Shown in pieces: positions 1 to 8,780 of a stretch of 64,000 nucleotides of DNA. Within the stretch, counting starts at the first letter, position 1, and every line of letters begins with the position of its first letter. The DNA comes from Saccharospirillum sp. Its GTDB lineage: Bacteria; Pseudomonadota; Gammaproteobacteria; Pseudomonadales; Natronospirillaceae. Where the stretch lies: assembly GCA_022565595.1 (NCBI GenBank), contig JAIUML010000005.1:62001-126000 (forward strand), written 5' to 3'. Below the pieces are notes generated by a model that ran no database searches, was not told where the DNA came from, and saw only the letters and a list, made by a program, of their open reading frames with translations. The position numbers were made by a program, and so were the translations under genes.

Positions 1-1294
1 CCTCTTGAGATTGAAAGACCGTCGCCGCCAACCGACTCGATTCTTCTGAACGTTTTCGCTCTGTAATATCGGTTGAAATACCACACAATCCGTAAAGCAA
101 GCCAGTATCGTCATGCAATGGAATTTTAACCGACAGATAGGTTTTGGGCATTTCTCCAGATTGAGCAGGTAAAGTTTCTTCCACAGTGAGCGATCTAGCT
201 TGCTCGAAAACTTTTCGATCGGATTCATACAATAAGGAGGCAGCCTCTGGGCCAAAGACTTCATCATCACGCTTGCCCAGCAATTCGATGCCCATCCTGC
301 TGGTTCGCTCCTTGAAGAGACGATTCACATACTGATAACGAAATGTTTTGTCTTTAATGAAAATGTAGGCACCGACACTGTCAAGAATGGTATTCAACTT
401 CTGTTCGTTGAGTCTTAAAGCTCTCGTTTTACGCTCAACTTCTTTGCGTAACCACAAAGCAGCTGCCACCAGTAGCAACAGCACCAGACCAAGAACGAAC
501 AACCCCCACCAGACAAAATCAGGTAACAACACAGGTTGGGTTGGTGGCTGCCAACGGTCAATGACTGTGAAATAGTAGGAACTGGGCGCCTGCATCCAGA
601 TGTTCAGTTGCTGATCAATAGCATCCAGTATGTCCGCATGCTGCCCTCGAGTTGAGGCAAAATACAGACTGACCGGCTGGAAGACAATGGGAGTCGATTC
701 CAGTCCATACTCTGCAGCTTTATAAACACCATATTGATAGTTAACAACGGCAACATCCACGCTGCCCTGCTGCAAGAGCTCAAAAGCACGATCGTAGTGG
801 CTGACGCCAATGATAGAGACGCCTATACCAAAGTCATCCATCATCTCCTTGAATTCTGTCTGCTGCACACTTTGCTCAAGAAGAGCGATTCGCTTTCCCT
901 CCAATTGAAACACGGATAAATAATTTTCTCCTGCTTTGCTGTAGAGTTGTGACCAGCTGTGCAATGCGGCCCTACGGTGAAAATCAAATCGTTCCGCTCG
1001 ATCAGCCGTCCAGGCCAAATCTGGCAGCAAATCAATGCTTCCTGTTTCAAGGTCTGTCAAACACTGTTGCCACTCGCAAAAAACATACTCAAGCGTCCAC
1101 TGCTGGCTCCGAGCGATGCCATCAATCAAATCAATAAAGAGACCATCGGGACGCCCCTGACTATCAAGAAATATTTTGGGCTCATTATCGTAAACGCCTA
1201 CTCTTAACACTGTTTCGGCAGAAACCAACTGCGTACAAAACGCCAGTACCAGGATAACAACCCGACCTGTCCAGGATATTCCCATTCGCTGCAT
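1..1294 (-). CDS. Membrane sensor with periplasmic solute-binding domain and PAS domain(s), C-terminus beyond window
   Basis: This gene runs off the left edge, so no stop codon is visible. An open frame of about 430 codons can be read on the minus strand. It starts with a hydrophobic signal segment ending near VSAET, followed by a domain like bacterial extracellular solute-binding family 3 (RVGVYDNEPKIF, then GRPDGLFIDLIDGIA). A strong transmembrane helix (WWGLFVLGLVLLLLVAAALW) follows, then a PAS domain (LNTILDSVGAYIFIKDKTF) ending in a PAC-like TDITERKR. The last visible residues (LAATVFQSQE) look like the start of another PAS, as often precedes GGDEF/EAL domains. The start could be ATG 1294 or ATG 1285; neither has a good ribosome site. 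The likely role is sensing a small periplasmic ligand and signalling to a cytoplasmic output domain. The output domain (cyclic-di-GMP enzyme or histidine kinase) cannot be seen. Confidence 0.8.
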   Translation of the reverse strand, partial: MQRMGISWTGRVVILVLAFCTQLVSAETVLRVGVYDNEPKIFLDSQGRPDGLFIDLIDGIARSQQWTLEYVFCEWQQCLTDLETGSIDLLPDLAWTADRAERFDFHRRAALHSWSQLYSKAGENYLSVFQLEGKRIALLEQSVQQTEFKEMMDDFGIGVSIIGVSHYDRAFELLQQGSVDVAVVNYQYGVYKAAEYGLESTPIVFQPVSLYFASTRGQHADILDAIDQQLNIWMQAPSSYYFTVIDRWQPPTQPVLLPDFVWWGLFVLGLVLLLLVAAALWLRKEVERKTRALRLNEQKLNTILDSVGAYIFIKDKTFRYQYVNRLFKERTSRMGIELLGKRDDEVFGPEAASLLYESDRKVFEQARSLTVEETLPAQSGEMPKTYLSVKIPLHDDTGLLYGLCGISTDITERKRSEESSRLAATVFQSQE

Positions 1295-1512
1295 TCCCAC
1301 ATGGCAAATTGGAAGAACAATAATACAGGCGGTTTGATACTATGCCTGAAAATTTTTACCCTGTTATATATAGATGTCGTTCGAGCATACGGCAAGCTGA
1401 CGACAGACATTTTGTCTGGCAACAAAATCAGTACTATTGAAAGCAGGCGCAGGGGTAGAAAGGTTCATGAGAAAGTAAGGAGTGAGGTCAGAGCGGTTCA
1501 AACTGTGGCGAG

Positions 1513-1600
1513 TGGTGCCCGGAGCCGGACTTGAACCGGCACGATCGCAATGATCGAGGGATTTTAAGTCCCTTGTGTCTACCAATTTCACCATCCGGGC
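1513..1600 (-). tRNA. tRNA-Leu (anticodon TAA)
   Basis: On the minus strand the sequence begins GCCCGGATGG and ends GGGCACCA, forming a 7-bp acceptor stem with an encoded CCA end. The anticodon arm GGGACTTAAAATCCC places TAA in the loop, which reads UUA leucine codons. A long variable arm (TCGATCATTGCGATC region) is present, as expected for a class II tRNA-Leu. It lies 41 bases downstream of tRNA-Cys and is probably in the same transcript as pgsA. Confidence 0.97.
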
Positions 1601-1641
1601 GATGGCCGGAAATCCGTCTTGCACGAATCTCGGAGGGGAAA

Positions 1642-1715
1642 TGGAGGCTGGAGTCGGAATCGAACCGGCGTACGCGGAGTTGCAGTCCGCTGCATGACCA
1701 CTCTGCCATCCAGCC
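1642..1715 (-). tRNA. tRNA-Cys (anticodon GCA)
   Basis: The minus strand reads GGCTGGATGGCAGAGTGG at the 5' end and GACTCCAGCCTCCA at the 3' end, so the acceptor stem pairs and CCA is encoded. The anticodon stem-loop GCGGACTGCAACTCCGC gives GCA, which decodes cysteine. The T arm is CCGGTTCGATTCCGA. The pgsA - tRNA-Cys - tRNA-Leu order is typical of Pseudomonas-like chromosomes, but the tRNA-Gly that usually sits between pgsA and tRNA-Cys is not seen here. Confidence 0.97.
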
Positions 1716-1903
1716 ATATCCAAAAGGGACTCGAACACACCCAAATAATGAAGGCTGCTGGAGTTCCTGCGGCTGTCAGAGTGGCACCACCCTCACAACG
1801 CCGACGCATTCTAAGCATTCACCCGATGCAGGTCAATGATTTTGCTTTAGAATTTAAGCACTTACATTCATTCCGCAAAAACCGACACCGCCGTCGGGGC
1901 ACA

Positions 1904-2461
1904 TCAAGCCGCCTTGGACTTCAAGGTTGGCCAGGCAGCGCGCAGGTACACGATCATTGACCAGAGCGTCAATATCGCAGATGCCTGTAGGGCCAACAGG
2001 CCGACCATGGACAACCAGGTTTCTTTATCAGGATGCTGGCTGAGCAATATGATGATCGCCACCATTTGCAGAGTTGTCTTGATCTTGCCCAACATATTGA
2101 CCGCAACGCTGGCTCGCTTGCCGAGTTCAGCCATCCACTCGCGCAAGGCAGAAATGACAATTTCACGACCGATGATCACGATGGCCGGTAAGGTCATCCA
2201 GAAACTGGCATGACTCTCGACCAGCGCGACCAGAGCTGCAGCGACAATAAGCTTGTCGGCTACCGGGTCCAGAAACGCACCGAACGGGGTCATCTGGCCG
2301 AGTTTCCGCGCCAGATAGCCATCAAACCAGTCCGTTATGGCTGCAGCGGAGAAAATGGCAGCAGCCAGCCAGGGCGCCCACACCTGAGGCAAATAGTACA
2401 CTCCGACACAGACCGGTATTAAAATGATGCGAAAGAGTGTTAACAGATTCGGTATGTTCAT
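1904..2461 (-). CDS. pgsA: CDP-diacylglycerol--glycerol-3-phosphate 3-phosphatidyltransferase
   Basis: PgsA transfers phosphatidyl from CDP-diacylglycerol to glycerol-3-phosphate at the inner membrane, the committed step to phosphatidylglycerol and cardiolipin. The 185-residue product begins [12 protein letters not shown], which fits the family N-terminus exactly; the open frame extends upstream but that part has no family similarity. The CDP-alcohol phosphotransferase signature is complete: DWFDGYLAR followed by [10 protein letters not shown], that is D-x2-D-G-x2-A-R-x8-G-x3-D-x3-D. Several hydrophobic helices follow. The gene sits 117 bases after uvrC on the same strand, so gacA-uvrC-pgsA-tRNA may be one transcript, as in Pseudomonas. 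Confidence 0.96.
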   Translation of the reverse strand: MNIPNLLTLFRIILIPVCVGVYYLPQVWAPWLAAAIFSAAAITDWFDGYLARKLGQMTPFGAFLDPVADKLIVAAALVALVESHASFWMTLPAIVIIGREIVISALREWMAELGKRASVAVNMLGKIKTTLQMVAIIILLSQHPDKETWLSMVGLLALQASAILTLWSMIVYLRAAWPTLKSKAA

Positions 2462-2578
2462 GATTAACCTTAAACTGAACTTGGTGGCAGAGACAGGGTG
2501 AAACGTCGGAAGCATTCCAGCTTTGCATCCTGGTGTAAACACTTTGAGCCGATAAACTTTGCCAATTAAGGGTGCCAA

Positions 2579-4408
2579 TCAGCTGTGCAGGAACTCGTAG
2601 ATCTCTTGTGCCAATGAACGGGATATGCCTTTGACTCGCGCGATTTCCTCCTGGCTGGCGGCCTTGACCCCTTGGGCACTGCCAAAATGGCGAATCAAGG
2701 CCTTTCGTCGCGCCGGCCCAATAGCCGGAATGGCATCCAGAATGGAGCCGACCCGCGCCTTGCCTCTGCGTCCCCTGTGACTGGTAATTGCAAAGCGGTG
2801 AGCCTCATCCCGAATATGCTGAATCAGGTGCAGAGCCGGGGAGTAATTGGGTAGTTGTATGACGTTGTCGGCCGTTCCGAAAAACAGTGTCTCCATACCT
2901 GCTTTGCGGGTTTCACCCTTGGCCACACCCAACAAGGGTATGGAAAGGCCCAGCTCCGCCATGACCTCTCTGGCCATGCTGAGCTGGCCCTTGCCGCCGT
3001 CGACGATCAATAAGTCGGGCAGTCGCGCTTCTTCCTTCTGCAGTCGGCTGTATCTCCGGCTGATTGCCTGGCTCATGGCACCATAATCATCGCCAGGGGC
3101 CACCCCTTCTATGTTGAACTTTCGATACATCGATTTGTTTGGGCCATTTTGATCAAAGACGACACAGGAAGCGGTAGTGGCTTCGCCTGAACTGTGTGAA
3201 ATGTCGAAACACTCGATGCGTTCTGGCATGGCATCCAGTTTCAGTGAGTCAGCCAGAGCTTCGAATCGCTCGACTACCTGCTGACGGTGGCTGATGCGCT
3301 GTTGCAGCTGTGCCTGAGCATTGGTCTGAGCCAGCTCCAGCCAACGCGCATTCCGCCCCCGAACATTGGCCTGAATGGGAATTTTTCTCTGATAAGCTTC
3401 CTGCAAGGCCGCTTCGAGCCATGCCTTGTCTTCTACCGGCACAGTTAGCAATACGCTTTGAGGTGGGTCTTCCATGGTACGGCCAAGATAGTACTGTGCC
3501 AAAAATGCCATCATTACCTGAGCGGGCTCATCCTCAATGCCCGGTTTGGGGAAAAAACTTTGGCTGCCAAGCAATCGCCCCTGGCGAATCATCAAGAAGT
3601 GTACACAGCAGCCCTTGCCCTGTAACTCAAGCGCGAAGGCGTCTACATCACCGCGCTCACTGGAAACATACTGCTGCTCCTGCACCTTGCGCAGGAACAG
3701 GAGCTGATCGCGTGTTTCGGCCGCGGCTTCAAAATTGAGCTGACTGGCATGCTCATCCATTTCAACTTCCAGCCTTGTCAACAACTCCTGGCTGCGCCCT
3801 TTCAGAAAAGCCCGCGTTTTATCCAGGTCTGACTGGTATTCCGCTTCGCTGACCAGGTTAACGCAGGGTGCCTTGCAGCGCTTGATTTGATACTGAAGGC
3901 AAGGCCGCTGCCGGTTCTGAAATACGCTGTCTTCACACTGACGCAGCTTGAAGACCTTTTGCAGCAAAGCCAGACTCTCACGCACGGCGCTGGCGCTGGG
4001 ATAGGGTCCAAAGTACTCGGCCTTGTTTGAGCGTGCGCCCCGGTGAACATAGACGCCGGGCCAGGCATCATCGGTGGAAATCTTGATGTAGGGGTAGGAC
4101 TTGTCGTCCATGAGCAGAATGTTATAGGGCGGACGGTGTTGCTTGATCAGCGTCTGCTCGAGTAGCAAAGCCTCGGTTTCGCTGTGGGTTACGGTGACAT
4201 CAATGCGATCGATGCGACCAACCAGTGCCACCGTCTTGTTGGTCAGGCCTCGGCTGCGAAAGTAGCTGCCAACGCGGTTTTTCAGGTTTTTTGCTTTGCC
4301 AACATAAAGCAGCCCCCCGTCGGCATCGTACATGCGGTAAACGCCGGGTCTTGGGGTCAGGTGCTTCAGGAAGGCGGTGTGATCGAATCGGCTTTGTTCG
4401 TCAGGCAT
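2579..4408 (-). CDS. uvrC: Excinuclease ABC subunit C
   Basis: UvrC makes both incisions flanking a DNA lesion in UvrABC nucleotide excision repair. The 609-residue protein has all expected parts. A GIY-YIG nuclease domain lies at the N-terminus (GVYRMYDADGGLLYVGKAKN). A Cys-rich stretch follows (CLQYQIKRCKAPCV). A UVR motif sits near residue 200, and an RNase H-like nuclease domain follows (ECFDISHSSGEATTASCVVF, then LPDLLIVDGGKGQL). A C-terminal double helix-hairpin-helix (AIPAIGPARRKALIRHFGS, then RVKGISRSLAQEI) ends the protein. I chose ATG 4408 because MPDEQSRFDHTAFL aligns with known N-termini and it starts 7 bases after the upstream gacA-type gene. The gacA-uvrC pairing is conserved in gammaproteobacteria. 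Confidence 0.97.
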   Translation of the reverse strand: MPDEQSRFDHTAFLKHLTPRPGVYRMYDADGGLLYVGKAKNLKNRVGSYFRSRGLTNKTVALVGRIDRIDVTVTHSETEALLLEQTLIKQHRPPYNILLMDDKSYPYIKISTDDAWPGVYVHRGARSNKAEYFGPYPSASAVRESLALLQKVFKLRQCEDSVFQNRQRPCLQYQIKRCKAPCVNLVSEAEYQSDLDKTRAFLKGRSQELLTRLEVEMDEHASQLNFEAAAETRDQLLFLRKVQEQQYVSSERGDVDAFALELQGKGCCVHFLMIRQGRLLGSQSFFPKPGIEDEPAQVMMAFLAQYYLGRTMEDPPQSVLLTVPVEDKAWLEAALQEAYQRKIPIQANVRGRNARWLELAQTNAQAQLQQRISHRQQVVERFEALADSLKLDAMPERIECFDISHSSGEATTASCVVFDQNGPNKSMYRKFNIEGVAPGDDYGAMSQAISRRYSRLQKEEARLPDLLIVDGGKGQLSMAREVMAELGLSIPLLGVAKGETRKAGMETLFFGTADNVIQLPNYSPALHLIQHIRDEAHRFAITSHRGRRGKARVGSILDAIPAIGPARRKALIRHFGSAQGVKAASQEEIARVKGISRSLAQEIYEFLHS

Positions 4409-4415
4409 GCTGGAA

Positions 4416-5060
4416 TCAGACCATCTCCTGAGGTTCCAGCAGACCATGGCGGATAGCAAGGTGGGTCAGTTCAACATCACTGGATACCGACAGTTTGTCA
4501 AAGATTCGGTAGCGGTAAGTATTGACCGTTTTCGGGCTGAGACAGAGCTTGTCGGATATTTCCTGAACCTTCTTGCATGAGCAGATCATCGTGGCGATTT
4601 GCATTTCGCGGTCGCTGAGTTCAGAGAAGGGCGAACCGCCCTCGCCTACGCTTTGCAGTGCGAGCTTCTGCGCGACATTGGGGGCAAGGTATTTCTGCCC
4701 TGCCGAAACTGTTTTGACCGCCAGCACCATCTCGTCGGTGGAGGCACCTTTGGTCAAATAACCCGACGCACCGGCCTGCAGCAGGCGCGAGGGAAATGGA
4801 TCATCACCACAGGCGGTGACGGCGATGATACGAATGTCCGGGAAGGAGCGATGAATCTTGCGGGTTGCCTCGATGCCACCGATACCCGGCATGCGCACAT
4901 CCATCATGATGACATCCGGCTCCAGCTCCTTGGCCAGCTTGATCGCTTCTTCACCACTGCGAGCCTCAGCGATTACCTCAATGCCTGCGACATCGTCCAG
5001 TAATCGTACCAGCCCCATACGCACCAGATCATGATCATCAACTACGACTATCTGGATCAT
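4416..5060 (-). CDS. gacA: GacA/UvrY-type response regulator
   Basis: This 214-residue NarL/FixJ-type response regulator has an N-terminal receiver domain with the acidic pair VVDDHD, phospho-acceptor Asp in DVIMMDVRMPG, and Lys in GYLTKGAS. The C-terminal LuxR-type helix-turn-helix is SPKTVNTYRYRIFDKL. It matches GacA (UvrY), the partner of the GacS/BarA hybrid kinase, which acts by switching on small RNAs that titrate CsrA/RsmA. The position immediately upstream of uvrC supports the identity. The kinase is not in this window. A 6-bp hairpin (5098-5113) lies between this gene and the PhoH gene upstream. Confidence 0.92.
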   Translation of the reverse strand: MIQIVVVDDHDLVRMGLVRLLDDVAGIEVIAEARSGEEAIKLAKELEPDVIMMDVRMPGIGGIEATRKIHRSFPDIRIIAVTACGDDPFPSRLLQAGASGYLTKGASTDEMVLAVKTVSAGQKYLAPNVAQKLALQSVGEGGSPFSELSDREMQIATMICSCKKVQEISDKLCLSPKTVNTYRYRIFDKLSVSSDVELTHLAIRHGLLEPQEMV

Positions 5061-5144
5061 GCGGCCACCTCATGCCAACGAAACCCCTCCATGATACGTG
5101 CCCAGCCGGGCACTGGAAAGCATAAAGGGGAAAAACTTGCTGCT

Positions 5145-6545
5145 TTATAGATGCGTCTCCGCATAGGCCGCAAGACGACTACGAGCGACCCCTTGCAGTG
5201 TGACGGTACCACCGTGTTCAAAACCCTTGAAACGCTCACTCATATAGGTCAGGCCGGAACTGGTTGGCCCAAGGTAAGGGGTGTCGATCTGCGCCAGGTT
5301 GCCCAGACACACCACCTTGGTACCCTGCCCTGCCCGGGTAACAATGGTCTTGATCTGGTGAGGCGTCAGGTTCTGAGCTTCATCGACAATCATGAAACTT
5401 TGCTGGAAGCTGCGCCCACGCACAAAGTTCAGGCTCTTGAACTGCAGCGGCACCTTGGCACCGACAAAATGTTCACTGCTGCTTGGGTCGAAATCCTCAG
5501 CATGCAGAGCCTCCAGGTTGTCGGTAAAGGCACCCAACCAGGGTTGCATTTTCTCTGCTTCTGTACCTGGCAAGAAGCCGATGTCTTCGTCCAGACCGCG
5601 CGTGCTGCGAGTCGCAATGATGCGTTTGTAGGTCTTGGTTTCCAGCGTTTGTTCCAGCGCACAGGCCAATGCCAGTATGGTCTTGCCGCTGCCTGCGGCT
5701 CCGTTCAGAGCGACCAGATCGACATCCGGGTGAAACAGAAGGTACATGGCAATCGCCTGAAAGCGATCGCGAGGCGCCAACCCCCAGGCTTTCTGGCGCA
5801 TCAGAACACCGGTGTTCAACAACTCAATGGTGACCGTATGGCCATCGTCTTCACAGATACGACCGACAAACTCTTTTTCGTCGAAAAAGAACTGATTGAC
5901 GTAAAAGGCATCCTTGAGGATCTCCTGGAGGTGCGCACGCTCAATGCGATGGTATTGCTCTCCTGTAACCTTCTGCGGTGCGCATTCTTCGAGCTGCTCC
6001 CAGAAGCTGCCAGTGATCTGATGGTAGCCCGTGGTCAAGCTGTCAATGTCACTGATCAACTGATCGTTGTGGTAGTCCTCCGACTCCAACCCGCAGCCTC
6101 GGGCCTTGAGGCGCATATTGATGTCCTTGGTCACCAGAATGACACGGTAGTCGGGCTCCTTCTGCTGGAGCGTCAGCAGGTCATTGATAATACGATTGTC
6201 ATTGGAATGGCTGGGCAGACTGACCGAGGTATCTGCCATTGGCATCAGAATACTCAAGGTTCCCAGTTCCTCCCCGGTGAGGATCCGCTTGATGCCAACC
6301 CCGGCCATGATTTGAGCCGGGCTGGCTGGGCCCAGGATGGCGTCAATGGTGCGCACGGCCTGACGTGCATCGGCGGCGATGGCAGTCGCACCGATTTTGA
6401 GTTTGTCCAGTTCCTCAAGGACGATCATGGGTATCAACACGCGATGTTCTTCAAACTTGTAAAACGCATTAGGATCGTGAATCAGAACGTTGGTGTCCAA
6501 CACATAGATTTTTCGCTCATCATCTTGCACTTGGCTGTGTTGCAT
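5145..6545 (-). CDS. PIN-PhoH family ATPase (YlaK-like)
   Basis: The 466-residue protein fuses an N-terminal PIN nuclease-like domain (YVLDTNVLIHDPNAFYKF, then MIVLEELDKLK with the acidic residues expected of PIN) to a C-terminal PhoH ATPase. The ATPase shows Walker A (LNGAAGSGKTILAL) and Walker B (SFMIVDEAQNLTPHQIKTI). Homologues are thought to be RNA helicase/RNase-like proteins, but a biological role is not settled. The ATG has a nearby purine-rich GGAGCGACC on the minus strand. It lies 37 bases after the kinase gene and 84 bases before the gacA-type gene. Confidence 0.93.
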   Translation of the reverse strand: MQHSQVQDDERKIYVLDTNVLIHDPNAFYKFEEHRVLIPMIVLEELDKLKIGATAIAADARQAVRTIDAILGPASPAQIMAGVGIKRILTGEELGTLSILMPMADTSVSLPSHSNDNRIINDLLTLQQKEPDYRVILVTKDINMRLKARGCGLESEDYHNDQLISDIDSLTTGYHQITGSFWEQLEECAPQKVTGEQYHRIERAHLQEILKDAFYVNQFFFDEKEFVGRICEDDGHTVTIELLNTGVLMRQKAWGLAPRDRFQAIAMYLLFHPDVDLVALNGAAGSGKTILALACALEQTLETKTYKRIIATRSTRGLDEDIGFLPGTEAEKMQPWLGAFTDNLEALHAEDFDPSSSEHFVGAKVPLQFKSLNFVRGRSFQQSFMIVDEAQNLTPHQIKTIVTRAGQGTKVVCLGNLAQIDTPYLGPTSSGLTYMSERFKGFEHGGTVTLQGVARSRLAAYAETHL

Positions 6546-6582
6546 GGTCGCTCCTTACTGTATTGCACTGCCCACTGGCAGC

Positions 6583-8691
6583 TTAGTCGGCTCGCAGGCG
6601 ACGCCTGAGCGCCTGAGCCATGTTACCAGCCGTCGCATAGCGATCGGCCGGGTTCTTTTGCATCGCCCGGTTCACAACGCGGACCAGGGCGGGTGTGACA
6701 TCTGAATTGAATTGGCTCGGGCTTTTGGCCTGTTCATGCAAAATGGCATAGGCCAGGCTTGGCAGTGTATCTCCCTGAAAAGGCAGATGCCCAGCCAGTG
6801 CCCGGTACAGGGTGACTCCCAGGCTGTAGATATCGCTTTGGGCGGTAAGCGGCTCACCACGAATCTGTTCTGGTGACATATAGGTTGGGCTGCCCAGAAT
6901 AATGCCGGTGCCGGTCTGCTCACTCCCGATCATACGAGCCACACCAAAGTCACTGATCTTGAGGTGGCCACTGTGTTCATCCAGCAAGAGGTTGGCAGGC
7001 TTGATGTCACGATGGATCACACCATTGGCGTGCGCATAGTCCAATGCATCTGCTGCCTGAGCCAACCACTCGCATACCTCGGCTACCTCCACCTTTTGCG
7101 CTTGTGCCAGGCGCTTTTGCAGTGAAATACCGTCGATCAGATCCATGGCAATGTACGCCAGATCCTGTTCTTCGCCAACATCAAACACTGTTACAATATT
7201 GGGATGATTCAGGCGACCTGCTGCCTTCGCTTCGCGGTAGAAACGCTGTTTGACGTCCTCCAGTGCATCAGTCGATAAGGCATCCAGATTAACGACCTTC
7301 AAAGCGATGGTTCGTTCAATTCTGGGATCAATCGCCTTGTAAACGGTACCCATGGCGCCGCGTCCCAGCTCCCCCAATATTCGGTAACGGCCTATTTCCG
7401 GTTGCTCCAGCCCGGCGGGTGCCAATACTGTTCGCTGCGTTGCGTCGGCTTTGAAAGTTGTTTTAGGGTCGGCCAGGTCTATCAGGGCCTGTTGACGCTC
7501 GCTGACATCCTCAAAGCCGGGATCCTTTTGCATGATCCACTGGTAACAATCCAGCGCTGCCTGATATTGACGCTTGCGCTCGAAGGCTTGAGCAACCTTG
7601 TAAAGACCCGCAACATCACCGGATAGCCAGGGTTTCGTCATCAGCAGCTTTTGCGCCTCTTCAAGTTGACCTTGCAACAACAGTTGGTTCAATCGATCAC
7701 TCGCCAGTGCTCGATAATCCCCTATCAACTCACTCCAGAGTGTTGATGATCGCCGACTCTTCAGCGACACCCAAACTACTGCCGCCATGGATACCAATAC
7801 AGGCCAAAGTGGCAGCCACCATTGATACAGAAGCATCAACAAGAGATTGGCAGCGAGCCAAGACACCAACAGCACCCAGACCAGGCCGGGGTTGCGCTTT
7901 ATCCAGGCCATCATCCACCAGGGGACCAATACCGCCACGACAGCAAGCAGCGACAACCAGATTGGCGTAACCAGAAGGAGATCGCTTTTCAGGGCCTGGT
8001 ACTCTGCCAACCATTGCAAGGCCACAGGGTGGTCGGTTGCCAGTCCGGGCAGATCATCCTGGCCATCAGCAATGGCATGTCTTTGTGGCTCGGGCACCAT
8101 AAAATCCAGTACCAGGACCCCGGCTCGCCAGTCCGACGGCCACCGGGCGTCTTCCTGTTGAAAGCCCAACCAGGGGCGGACCCGCCATGGTGTTGCCTCA
8201 GTGGCTGCCTGAAAGGCACCGTCCAGCATCAAGCTTTGCCGACTCAGGTAGACAAGTTGTTTGTAGCCATGATGGGCTGGCTGCCAATAGGTCGTGTACG
8301 GGTTGGAGGCCGGCAAAACGGCCGCTTCAGTTTGCAACCAGGCCCAACTTTTCGCCAATCGATCGTTCACCGGCGAGGCGAAGCCAGTCATACCGTATCG
8401 ACCTGCACCCTGCACCCTGCTGATATCCAGGAATGCGCCATCGGCCAGAGGGACTCGTGCAAGTATGGTATCAGGGAGCGCCGGATCAAGCTGATACGCC
8501 GGGGTGACGGCCTGGACGGACCAGTGCCAATGGGTGGTCACGGATATCCAGAGTTGGTTCAAACGATGTTCCCAGCTGGTTGGGTGTAAAACCCAAATCA
8601 AAGCCAACAAAACCAGACCAAAATGGATCAAGCCACGGTTCAGGGCAGGCCGGCGTGGGGGTGAACCTTGCGGCAAGGGCGTAGGTCTCAT
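6583..8691 (-). CDS. Membrane serine/threonine protein kinase with CHASE2-like N-terminus
   Basis: The predicted 702-residue protein has one N-terminal transmembrane helix (LIHFGLVLLALIWVL) and roughly 200 extracytoplasmic residues. About three further helices follow (LLLVTPIWLSLLAVVAVLV; LVWVLLVSWLAANLLLML; PLWPVLVSMAAVVWVSL), then a TPR-like helical stretch (QLEEAQKLLM and RQYQAALDCYQWI). The C-terminal Hanks-type kinase domain occupies about residues 433-702. Kinase motifs are complete: LGRGAMGTVYKA loop, IALKV lysine, HRDIKPANLLL catalytic loop, DFG, and SPEQ. The helix-sensor-three-helix topology resembles CHASE2 kinases, although I do not see a clear CHASE2 signature. ATG 8691 is preferred over an ATG at 8778, which would leave only 2 bases to the divergent FHA gene. 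Neither choice has a strong ribosome site. Confidence 0.9.
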   Translation of the reverse strand: MRPTPLPQGSPPRRPALNRGLIHFGLVLLALIWVLHPTSWEHRLNQLWISVTTHWHWSVQAVTPAYQLDPALPDTILARVPLADGAFLDISRVQGAGRYGMTGFASPVNDRLAKSWAWLQTEAAVLPASNPYTTYWQPAHHGYKQLVYLSRQSLMLDGAFQAATEATPWRVRPWLGFQQEDARWPSDWRAGVLVLDFMVPEPQRHAIADGQDDLPGLATDHPVALQWLAEYQALKSDLLLVTPIWLSLLAVVAVLVPWWMMAWIKRNPGLVWVLLVSWLAANLLLMLLYQWWLPLWPVLVSMAAVVWVSLKSRRSSTLWSELIGDYRALASDRLNQLLLQGQLEEAQKLLMTKPWLSGDVAGLYKVAQAFERKRQYQAALDCYQWIMQKDPGFEDVSERQQALIDLADPKTTFKADATQRTVLAPAGLEQPEIGRYRILGELGRGAMGTVYKAIDPRIERTIALKVVNLDALSTDALEDVKQRFYREAKAAGRLNHPNIVTVFDVGEEQDLAYIAMDLIDGISLQKRLAQAQKVEVAEVCEWLAQAADALDYAHANGVIHRDIKPANLLLDEHSGHLKISDFGVARMIGSEQTGTGIILGSPTYMSPEQIRGEPLTAQSDIYSLGVTLYRALAGHLPFQGDTLPSLAYAILHEQAKSPSQFNSDVTPALVRVVNRAMQKNPADRYATAGNMAQALRRRLRAD

Positions 8692-8780
8692 TTCGTAGAC
8701 GGGGTACCGTTTTTTGGCTGCTGCTTCTGGTAACCTATAACTGATATAGACGCTTTGAACAAGCCTAAAAGGAAACACTG

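Noticed and set aside
1364-1744. Small frames across the tRNA-Leu and tRNA-Cys genes
   Set aside because: They translate through structured tRNA genes and have no ribosome site or similarity.
5098-5113. GTGCCC/GGGCAC hairpin between the PhoH gene and the gacA-type gene
   Set aside because: The stem is short and has no T tract, so I did not list it as a terminator.
5151-6608. 485-codon plus-strand open frame opposite the PIN-PhoH gene
   Set aside because: The minus-strand frame has complete PIN and Walker motifs; the plus-strand product shows no family features and is a mirror of coding bias.
7822-8589. 255-codon plus-strand frame opposite the membrane kinase gene
   Set aside because: The opposite strand encodes coherent membrane helices and sensor sequence; this product has none.
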